In this document: positions 1 through 6,283 of the stretch, piece by piece
Layout of the letters: every line of letters starts with the position of its first letter
How positions within the stretch are numbered: position 1 is the first letter of the stretch
Source of the DNA: Victivallales bacterium
GTDB lineage: Bacteria > Verrucomicrobiota > Lentisphaeria > Oligosphaerales > Lenti-02
Length of the DNA stretch: 19,574 nt
Assembly: GCA_018648945.1 (NCBI GenBank)
Contig: JABGQJ010000058.1
Coordinates: 1-19,574 of the forward strand
Direction: 5' to 3'
Made by a program: the position numbers and the translations under genes
The notes under the pieces: generated by a model
What the model saw: only the letters and a program-made list of their open reading frames with translations
Databases searched by the model: none
Told to the model about the DNA's origin: nothing

Positions 1-1
1 C

Positions 2-892
2 GAGAAGCCCGAGCCCAAGAAACCGATTGTGGCGCCGGTGCCAAAGAAGGTCGTCGAAATCGTCGAGAAGCCAGAACCCAAGAAACCGGTCGTGGCCCCC
101 AAACCCAAGGTCGTCGAGATCGTCGAGAAGCCGGAACCCAAGAAGCCGGTTGTGGTGCCGGTACCAAAGAAGGTCGTCGAGATCGTCGAGCAGCCAGAGC
201 CCAAGCCCGAACCCGCCAAGATGCCCGTGGCGGTGGTCGCCAAACCGAAGCCCGAGGCGGTTCCAGAGCACAAGCCCGCAGAGGTCATTGAGACGCCCAA
301 GCTCGAAGCCCCCATCCTGGTCGCCAGCAAAACCGACCCGGTACCGGAACTCGATACACCCGGCGAGGAGACGTACAAGCCTCCCCTTCGCACCATGGAG
401 GCACCGACTGTTCCCCGGCCAGCTCTCCGCAAGCCCAAGTACGAGGTCCCGTCCTTTGTCGCCAAGGCCACGCGCCCCCCGAAAGCGGCCGATCCCGAGC
501 CTGTGCCGACAGAAACGGACGCCAGCAAGCAGCCGGACGTGCCACCTGAGCATGTGCTCGTACCCTCGCCGGACCCGCCAGCCGCTGCGCCAGTGCCAGA
601 GTCTCCTGTCGTCGTTCCCATGGATCCGGCCAGACCGGTCAGGCCGGAGCGGAGCTGGCAAGAAGGCGTGCTCTTCTCCCTCAAACAACAGGCGGTCCCC
701 GAGGCGTCGCATATTCTCTATCGTCGGGAGGGCACCCTCTGCTACCCGATCTGCTACCTGCGGAGCACCCGGATTCCCCTTACCCAGTGGGAACTGCGGG
801 AGGTCCGCCTCTACGGGGAACAGATCGATGTCCCCGGTTGGTCCCGCCCCGTCATCGACGTCCAGGGCCTGCAACTCAAGGCCCTGGAGTAG
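2..892 (+). CDS. Lys/Pro/Val-rich repeat protein with C-terminal SH3-like region, 5' end missing
   Basis: The reading frame is open from the first bases of the window and ends at TAG 890-892, so only the last 296 residues are seen. The GTG at 29 is an internal Val codon in a repeat and is unlikely to be the start. The first 75 residues are near-perfect 20-21 residue repeats built on KKVVEIV followed by EKPEPKKPVV, then a long Pro/Glu/Ala-rich linker to about residue 210. The last 80 residues are compact and non-repetitive, with aromatic and Gly positions (YRREGTLCYPICYL, VRLYGEQ, PGW) that resemble bacterial SH3-type modules of envelope proteins. Extended Lys/Pro repeats often span the periplasm or wall, as in TonB-like and LysM/SH3 proteins, so a cell-envelope role is likely but inferred. 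The N-terminal domain and any signal peptide lie outside the window. Confidence 0.8.
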   Translation, partial: EKPEPKKPIVAPVPKKVVEIVEKPEPKKPVVAPKPKVVEIVEKPEPKKPVVVPVPKKVVEIVEQPEPKPEPAKMPVAVVAKPKPEAVPEHKPAEVIETPKLEAPILVASKTDPVPELDTPGEETYKPPLRTMEAPTVPRPALRKPKYEVPSFVAKATRPPKAADPEPVPTETDASKQPDVPPEHVLVPSPDPPAAAPVPESPVVVPMDPARPVRPERSWQEGVLFSLKQQAVPEASHILYRREGTLCYPICYLRSTRIPLTQWELREVRLYGEQIDVPGWSRPVIDVQGLQLKALE

Positions 893-1013
893 CTCCTCCG
901 CGAGGGAACAGAGCCCTGTCCCGGAGAAGCCCGCCGCAAACGCACACCTTTCCCGGGCGCCACAGTTCCACTGGCGCAACGGGTGTTCGCTGTCGCCTAC
1001 GCGCCAGAGCTCG

Positions 1014-1130
1014 ACATGGACGATGGCCGGAGCCATCGTCTGGCTGCCAGATGCCCTGCACCCCCGTCCCCGTCCATACCGTCCATCGGCCATGTCGTCC
1101 ATGTGCCGCAGGCAGGTCCATGTCGTCCAT
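1014..1130. repeat. GTCCAT short-repeat cluster with hairpin
   Basis: This lies in the 344-bp spacer 893-1236, where no gene is supported. GTCCAT occurs at 1072, 1081, 1097, 1116 and 1125; two of the steps are exactly 9 nt. Its complement ATGGAC occurs at 1015-1020. Next to it is a perfect 9-bp hairpin, GACGATGGC (1019-1027) and GCCATCGTC (1032-1040) with loop CGGA. The arms 1015-1029 and 1088-1103 are also nearly complementary. No T-run follows, so it is not a typical terminator. The remainder of 893-1174 shows no other structure I can name. Confidence 0.6.
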
Positions 1131-1174
1131 TCCCTCTCCCCATCCACGACGGAGTCGGCGCGTCACCGCCCACA

Positions 1175-1213
1175 GAAACAAACGCCCCGCCAGGTAGAAC
1201 GCCCGGCGGGGCG
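1175..1213 (-). terminator. rho-independent terminator of the ABC importer operon
   Basis: On the minus strand a perfect 9-bp GC stem (1213-1205 pairing with 1191-1183: CGCCCCGCC and GGCGGGGCG) with a 13-nt loop is followed at once by TTTGTTT (1182-1176). It starts 24 nt past the stop codon of the last importer gene, the expected place for the end of the four-gene transcript. Confidence 0.85.
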
Positions 1214-1236
1214 AGGGAAGCAGGAGAGAAACGGCC

Positions 1237-2235
1237 TTAGTACACCGACTTGGGGAAGTAGTAGTTCTTCGCGTTCTCGGGCGTGACCATCTCCACGTCC
1301 ATCACAATGTGCTTGGGCATGAACTCACTGACCGCCTTCTGGTTGCCGTCGCGCATCGAGGCAACCGCCAGATGGATGCCCGTGGCAATCATGCTGGGCG
1401 GGTAGGTGATATCGGCGGGATACATGGGATCCTTGTCCATGACCTTCTTGATGATGTCCTTCATGCCAGCGCCGCCGAGAATCCACATCTCGTCCGCCCG
1501 ACCCGCTTCGCGAATGGCTTTCTCGCAGCCGAGGGCCATGTCGTCATCAGAGGCCCAGACCGCGTCGATGTGCTTGTACTGACTCAGGAAGGTCTGCATG
1601 CAGGCCAGGCTCTTCTCCTGATTCCACATGCCCGGCAGACTGCCCAGCACCTCGATGCCTTCTTGGTTGAAGACCTTCATGGCCGCTTCGAAGCGGGCCG
1701 TGTCGACGGTGCAGGGGATGCCGCGCAAGATCACGATCTTCTTGCCCTTGCCAAGTTTCTTGGCCATATACTCGGCAGATTTTCGCCCGAACGCCTCGTT
1801 GTCGCCCTCCAGGAAGACGTCGGCGATTCCTTGCTTCGTGAACCCACGGTCCACGTTCACGATATAGATGCCGCGTTCGTGAGCACGCTCGGCCACATCG
1901 GTCAGCGGGCCGCTCTCGGTAGCCAGAATCACCAGCGCCTGGACCTTCTGTGCCATCATGTCCTCGATGTCGCTGATCTGTTTGCCTGGTGTCCCAGCGG
2001 TCTGATAGACCCATTCCACGTTGGGATACATGGCCTTCGCGCGTTCAGCCCACCAGCCGACGCCAGCTGTCCAGCCATGGTCCGCAGCCGGCACGGAGAC
2101 CCCGATCTTGACACGGATCCCCGAATCGTGGGGGCCTGCGGCCGCCACGTCTTCATTCTTCGGCCCGCAACCAACCAGAGTCGTCATGCCCATTGCCAAA
2201 ACCGCGAAACCAGCGAGTCTCAGGAGACGTTTCAT
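1237..2235 (-). CDS. sugar ABC transporter substrate-binding lipoprotein (binding protein 1)
   Basis: This is a 332-residue periplasmic-binding protein of the ribose/rhamnose class (Peripla_BP_4 type). It captures a sugar or small glycoside outside the inner membrane and delivers it to the permease encoded upstream. The N-terminus has a KRLLR basic start, a hydrophobic core and a perfect lipobox LVGC (Cys23), so it should be lipid-anchored. The mature part opens with the typical IGVSVPAADHGW strand and contains the VDRGF, FGRKSAEYM and DITYPPSMIATGIHLAV segments of this family. ATG is at 2233-2235, with GAGG about 13 nt upstream. It is the last gene of the operon, 124 nt after binding protein 2, and is followed by a strong terminator. 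It is a close paralogue of binding protein 2. The substrate is unknown. Confidence 0.93.
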   Translation of the reverse strand: MKRLLRLAGFAVLAMGMTTLVGCGPKNEDVAAAGPHDSGIRVKIGVSVPAADHGWTAGVGWWAERAKAMYPNVEWVYQTAGTPGKQISDIEDMMAQKVQALVILATESGPLTDVAERAHERGIYIVNVDRGFTKQGIADVFLEGDNEAFGRKSAEYMAKKLGKGKKIVILRGIPCTVDTARFEAAMKVFNQEGIEVLGSLPGMWNQEKSLACMQTFLSQYKHIDAVWASDDDMALGCEKAIREAGRADEMWILGGAGMKDIIKKVMDKDPMYPADITYPPSMIATGIHLAVASMRDGNQKAVSEFMPKHIVMDVEMVTPENAKNYYFPKSVY

Positions 2236-2341
2236 GTGTCATTACCTCGTGTTAACGGATATGGGGGGCGCAGGGAGGGAGATCACGATGGCATACCATA
2301 CACGCGAACGACAGGCTTGACAGTCCCCTGCTCTCCCCGCT

Positions 2342-2354
2342 TTGCTCAGAGCAA
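2342..2354. promoter_or_regulatory. perfect 6-1-6 inverted repeat between the two binding-protein genes
   Basis: TTGCTCAGAGCAA is a perfect palindrome with a one-base centre, 5 bp beyond the stop codon of binding protein 2. It could be a repressor site or a short RNA hairpin that sets the relative expression of the two binding-protein genes. A one-base loop favours a protein site over a hairpin. No regulator gene is in the window, and chance occurrence is possible. Confidence 0.25.
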
Positions 2355-2359
2355 CGGCG

Positions 2360-3349
2360 TCAGTAGGGGGAATCAGGGACGTAGTAGTCGCGGGCGTTCT
2401 CCGGCACCACCACCTCGCAATCGATAACCATGTGCTTGGGGATGAACGGCTTGATCTTCCCCCGGTTCGCATTCTGCAGCGAGGCCACGGCAAGGTGCAT
2501 ACCGGTGGCGACCATGCTGGGCGGATAGGTGATGTTGGCGGGGTACATAGGATCCCGGTCAACGATCCGCTTCACGACGTCCTTCTGGCAGGCCCCGCCT
2601 AGAATCCACATCTCTCTCTGCCGTCCCGCCTGACGGATCGCCTGCTCGCAGCCGAGTGCCATCTCGTCATCGGCGGCCCACACGGCATCAATCCGGCCAT
2701 GCTTGGCGAGCAGAGCCGCCATGCACTCCGTGGCCTTCCTGCGGTTCCACATGCCAGGCAGGACGCCAAGCACCTCAATGTCCGTCTTGGCAAAGACCGT
2801 CATGGCAGCTTCGTAACGGATCGTGTCCAACCCGCAGGGGACGCCGCGCAGAATGACAATGCTCCCCTTCCCCTGCAGCTTCCTCACCATGAACTCAGCC
2901 GACTTGCGCCCAAATGCCTCATTGTCGCACTGGATGAAGATGTCTGCGGCAGGCCACAGCAAGCCGCGGTCCACATTGACCACAAGGACGCCCTGCTTGC
3001 GTGCCGCCGCGACCACCTCCGTCAGGGGGCCTGCCTCGGTGGCCATCACCACCAGGCCATCCACCTTCTTCGCCATCATGTCCCGGATGTCGGCAATCTG
3101 CTTGTCGGGCCGCGCAGCAGCGGCGTATACCCACTCCACATTTGGGTACAGGGGCATCGCCCGCTTGGCCCACCATCCGAGAGCTGCCGCCCAACCATGG
3201 TCGGCGGCAGGCACGGAGACTCCGATCTTGACGCGCGGCAACACGTGCGCGACGGTCGCCTTCTCGATCCTCTCCACGGGTTGAGCCAGAGCCCCCGCAG
3301 CCACCATGCCGAACAACGCACCCCAAATCAGCCTTGCGTACCCTCTCAT
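2360..3349 (-). CDS. sugar ABC transporter substrate-binding protein, soluble periplasmic (binding protein 2)
   Basis: This 329-residue protein is a paralogue of the downstream binding protein, with long identical blocks such as RVKIGVSVPAADHGW, YPNVEWVY and CDNEAFGRKSAEF versus GDNEAFGRKSAEY. The frame is open further upstream, but ATG 3347-3349 is preceded by a strong AGGAGGAAGG site, and the predicted protein then begins with a clean Sec signal peptide cleaved near ALA-QP (residues 20-24). Unlike its paralogue it has no lipobox cysteine, so it should be free in the periplasm. It lies 85 nt downstream of the permease gene in the same direction. A subfunctionalised tandem duplicate (different ligand or affinity) is the simplest reading, but that is inference. 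Confidence 0.92.
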   Translation of the reverse strand: MRGYARLIWGALFGMVAAGALAQPVERIEKATVAHVLPRVKIGVSVPAADHGWAAALGWWAKRAMPLYPNVEWVYAAAARPDKQIADIRDMMAKKVDGLVVMATEAGPLTEVVAAARKQGVLVVNVDRGLLWPAADIFIQCDNEAFGRKSAEFMVRKLQGKGSIVILRGVPCGLDTIRYEAAMTVFAKTDIEVLGVLPGMWNRRKATECMAALLAKHGRIDAVWAADDEMALGCEQAIRQAGRQREMWILGGACQKDVVKRIVDRDPMYPANITYPPSMVATGMHLAVASLQNANRGKIKPFIPKHMVIDCEVVVPENARDYYVPDSPY

Positions 3350-3434
3350 CTTCCTTCCTCCTTGCTTGACCAACTGGAACAGGATCGGGAGTACCCCCAA
3401 CCGAATTGTGAACGCAGGGAATCCGCCCTGCGCG

Positions 3435-4601
3435 CTATTCCTCTTCCGTCGAGCTGCGCTGTAACAGCACGGCACCAACAATGATCAGGCCCTTCACCAA
3501 GCCCTGCAGGTAGGTAGAGACCTGCAGCAGGTTCAGCATGTTGCCGACCACACCGAGAATCAACACCCCAACCACCGTACCGATGATCGTGCCCTTGCCA
3601 CCGCTCATCCGCGTGCCGCCGATCACTACCGCCGCGATGACATCCAACTCGTAGTAGAGGCCCGTTCCAGAACTGCTGACGGAGTTCATGCGGGAGGAGA
3701 GCAGGATGGCGGCGATACCGGTGAGGAGGCCAATGAGAACGTAAGTCAGCAGCTTTATGCGACTGACGTTCACGCCAGAGTAGACAGCCGCCCGTTCGTT
3801 GCAGCCAATCGACACCACGTAGCGTCCGTAACGCGTGCGCGTCAGCAGTACATGCGCCAGAATGGCGAGAAGGACGAAAACAAGGACAGGCCAGGGAATC
3901 AGCAGCGGGACTGGTTGCGGGGCCATGGGAGCCACATTCGTTCCCGGAATGGGAATCCCTCCCGTGCCGATGGCCTTGAACATGCTAGCACTGCCACTGC
4001 GGTACTCGCCGCCGTCGGCCATGGCCAGCGAGAGGGAACGGTACGCTGCCAGTCCGCCCAAGGTGGCGATGAACGGGGCCAGCTTACCCTTGGTCACCAA
4101 CAGACCAGTCAGCCAGCCCGCCAACGTTGCGGCAAGGACAATCAGCACGAAAGCGACGGCCACGCCTCCGGCCTCGCTGCCTGCCAGTCCCATGGTGGAG
4201 AAGAGCTTCGCAAGCCCGTACCGAAAGCCGCTGCAGGGGAACTGGACCATCGGTGCTTTGGCCGCCGCTGCGTTCAGGGCCTGGTCGTAGGCCGCAATCA
4301 GTTCCGGGGCGTTGATGACCGTGTTCATCGCCAGCACCCCCAGGCCACCCGAAAAGGCAATAAGCGATCCCACGGAGAGGTCGATCCCGCCGAGGATGAT
4401 CACAAACGTCATGCCCAAGGCGATGATCCCCACGAAGGACCACTGGCGGAGAACATTGAAGATGTTCTCCGGCGTCCGGAAGGTGTCACTCAGTATGGCC
4501 GTCACGGTCGCCAGAATCACCAAGGCAGCCAGCGAACCGGCCCAGGGCGGCAGTGTGGCCCACTTGCGGTGCAGGCCGGAAATGCGATCGCGTAGACTCA
4601 T
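3435..4601 (-). CDS. sugar ABC transporter permease, RbsC-like (BPD_transp_2)
   Basis: This 388-residue multi-pass inner-membrane protein forms the translocation channel of a ribose/xylose-class importer. The motif GGIDLSVGS (residues 71-79) and the late cytoplasmic segment GGTRMSGGKGTIIGTVVGVL (residues 328-347) are hallmarks of this permease family. About eight to ten hydrophobic segments are visible. The ATG overlaps the ATPase stop codon (ATGA, 4598-4601), so translation is coupled. The protein is longer than the roughly 320 residues usual for RbsC-type permeases. The extra length is mainly a polar, Ala/Gln/Cys-containing stretch at about residues 93-145 between two membrane spans, and a Pro-rich loop at 212-234. 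The binding proteins follow downstream. Confidence 0.94.
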   Translation of the reverse strand: MSLRDRISGLHRKWATLPPWAGSLAALVILATVTAILSDTFRTPENIFNVLRQWSFVGIIALGMTFVIILGGIDLSVGSLIAFSGGLGVLAMNTVINAPELIAAYDQALNAAAAKAPMVQFPCSGFRYGLAKLFSTMGLAGSEAGGVAVAFVLIVLAATLAGWLTGLLVTKGKLAPFIATLGGLAAYRSLSLAMADGGEYRSGSASMFKAIGTGGIPIPGTNVAPMAPQPVPLLIPWPVLVFVLLAILAHVLLTRTRYGRYVVSIGCNERAAVYSGVNVSRIKLLTYVLIGLLTGIAAILLSSRMNSVSSSGTGLYYELDVIAAVVIGGTRMSGGKGTIIGTVVGVLILGVVGNMLNLLQVSTYLQGLVKGLIIVGAVLLQRSSTEEE

Positions 4602-6118
4602 GCAGGTACACCCGTTTCTTCGACGCCAGCAGCCATGCGCATGACCTCGCGGTCGGTCGCGGTCGTGCCGTCCAGCACGCCGCGCAGATTGCCGTCACGC
4701 ATGACGGCAATGCGGTGGCAGAGGCCAAGTAGCTCGTTCATTTCGGAGGAGATGACAAGGCAGATCATGCCTTGCACAGTCAGCTCGTGGATCAGTCGGT
4801 AGATCTCGGCCTTCGCTCCCACATCGATGCCTCGGGTCGGTTCGTCGAGGATCAGGACCTTCGGCTTGGTTTCGAGCCACTTGGCCAAGGCCACTTTCTG
4901 TTGGTTGCCGCCGCTGAGCGTGCCAACATCCTCGGAGAGCCGCCCGATCTTGGTGCGAAGATTGCGGATATGGCGTTCGGTCGCCGCGCGCTCGGCGGCA
5001 GAGTTGAGCAGCACTCGGCTGAAATCGCGCAGGGCGGGAAGCGTGGTGTTGGCCGTGACATCCATTCCCATCAGCAGCCCGGTGCCTCGACGGTCCTCGG
5101 AGAGATAGGCGATGCCCTGCAGGTTCGCCTCGCGCGGCGTGCGGGCAACCACTTCCTCGCCCTCGATCCTGACCGTGCCGGCGGTCCGATGGCGCAGACC
5201 GGCAATGGCCTCCCCCAACTCAGTGCGCCCAGCGCCGATCAGCCCGGCAAAGCCGAAGATCTCGCCCTTGTGGACGGCAAAGCTGGCTCCGTTCACCCGG
5301 CCGGGAACCGTGATGTCCTGGGCTTCAAACACGACTTCGCTCCCAGCTTCGGGGCGGGGGGGGAACTGGTCGCTCATCTCCCGACCAACCATCATGTTGG
5401 CCAGATCGTGTTCGGTCACGCCCGCCAGGGAATCCAGCCGGTGCACCACAGCGCCATCCCGCAAAACCGTCACCCGGTCGCAGATATCCAGGACCTCAGG
5501 CAGGATGTGGGAGATATAGATGACCGCCACGCCGCGCTCGCGCAGATCGCGGATCAACTTCATCAGCAAGGCGACTTCCCGCTGTGTGAGCACTGCCGTG
5601 GGCTCGTCCATGATCAGCACGTCGGCCTGGTGCGACAGGGCCTTGGCGATCTCCACCATCTGCTGCTCAGCGATGGACAGGTGCTTGATCAGCCGCCAGG
5701 GGTCGATCGCACAACCGATGCCCTCTAGCAGTTCGGCGGCCTTGGCACCCATCTCGGCGCGCCGGATCAGCCCCCCTCTGCTGGGCTCGTGTCCCAGCAT
5801 GATGTTCTCGGCCACGGACAACTCGTCCACCACGTTCAGTTCCTGGTGGATCATGGAAATGCCGCGGCGCTGGGCATCCGCCGGACCGCTGATCCGCACG
5901 GGTTCGCCCCGCAGCAGAAGCTCACCGGTGGTCAGCACCTTCACGCCACAGAGAATCCGCACCAAAGTGGACTTGCCTGCGCCGTTCTCGCCGATCAGGC
6001 CATGGACCTCGCCGGGGCGGAAGGCAATGCTCACGTCGTCCAGGGCACGCACGCTGGGAAAGTCCTTGGTGATGGACTTCATCTCCACGACGGGGGCTGC
6101 GGGCGTGACTTCGCTCAT
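4598..6118 (-). CDS. sugar ABC transporter ATP-binding protein, RbsA/MglA-like, two nucleotide-binding domains
   Basis: This 506-residue cytoplasmic tandem ATPase powers the importer. Domain 1 has Walker A GENGAGKST (43-51), signature LSIAEQQ (147-153) and Walker B VLIMDE (167-172). Domain 2 has a degenerate Walker A GLIGAGRTE (292-300) with Arg in place of Lys, signature LSGGNQQK (401-408) and Walker B VLILDEP (421-427). The degenerate second Walker A is normal for RbsA/MglA/XylG-type proteins, so domain 1 should be the catalytic site. The frame extends upstream to 6385 into the divergent gene. The ATG at 6116-6118 gives the usual family length and N-terminus, although its Shine-Dalgarno is weak. 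It is the first gene of the operon and is divergent from the GH38-like gene. Confidence 0.94.
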   Translation of the reverse strand: MSEVTPAAPVVEMKSITKDFPSVRALDDVSIAFRPGEVHGLIGENGAGKSTLVRILCGVKVLTTGELLLRGEPVRISGPADAQRRGISMIHQELNVVDELSVAENIMLGHEPSRGGLIRRAEMGAKAAELLEGIGCAIDPWRLIKHLSIAEQQMVEIAKALSHQADVLIMDEPTAVLTQREVALLMKLIRDLRERGVAVIYISHILPEVLDICDRVTVLRDGAVVHRLDSLAGVTEHDLANMMVGREMSDQFPPRPEAGSEVVFEAQDITVPGRVNGASFAVHKGEIFGFAGLIGAGRTELGEAIAGLRHRTAGTVRIEGEEVVARTPREANLQGIAYLSEDRRGTGLLMGMDVTANTTLPALRDFSRVLLNSAAERAATERHIRNLRTKIGRLSEDVGTLSGGNQQKVALAKWLETKPKVLILDEPTRGIDVGAKAEIYRLIHELTVQGMICLVISSEMNELLGLCHRIAVMRDGNLRGVLDGTTATDREVMRMAAGVEETGVPA

Positions 6119-6180
6119 CTGGTATCCAGGCCGACGGCAGTTGGGAAAGCGGCATGCGGCGGACGGGCTTGGGAGTCTGC

Positions 6181-6207
6181 AATATACGCCTGCGAAGACG
6201 CTTTCAA
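6181..6207 (-). promoter_or_regulatory. candidate sigma70-type promoter of the ABC operon with overlapping dyad
   Basis: Reading the minus strand, TTGAAA (6207-6202), a 15-nt spacer and TATATT (6186-6181) lie 63 nt before the ATPase start. The spacer is shorter than the ideal 17. A perfect palindrome GCTTTCAAAGC (6200-6210) covers the -35 box, the position expected of a repressor operator. This is a pattern match only. Confidence 0.33.
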
Positions 6208-6214
6208 AGCCGGG

Positions 6215-6242
6215 TTGCTCCGGCCGCATAGGTCGGTATGTT
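6215..6242 (+). promoter_or_regulatory. weak candidate promoter of the GH38-like/esterase operon
   Basis: TTGCTC (6215-6220), a 16-nt spacer and TATGTT (6237-6242) lie 42 nt before the GH38-like ATG. It is adjacent to the candidate ABC promoter on the other strand, which would allow one regulator to control both operons. The hexamers match the consensus poorly. Confidence 0.22.
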
Positions 6243-6283
6243 CCTTCCACCAACCGAATGCGCGAGTGAACCCGGAGAGCCCC

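Noticed and set aside
27..1286. Long plus-strand open frame rich in Arg, Ser and Pro overlapping the first gene
   Set aside because: It is an alternative frame of the Lys/Pro repeat gene, runs through the non-coding spacer and terminator, and enters the antisense of the binding-protein gene. Its composition is an artefact of high GC.
1309..2427. Plus-strand open frame opposite binding protein 1 (and a similar one at 2699-3484 opposite binding protein 2)
   Set aside because: Both are antisense to clearly real binding-protein genes. The two antisense peptides resemble each other only because the sense genes are paralogues.
5789..6283. Upstream extension of the GH38-like frame
   Set aside because: It overlaps the start of the divergent ATPase gene and the shared control region. 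The ATG at 6284 with GGAGAG and the family motif at residues 12-22 fit better.
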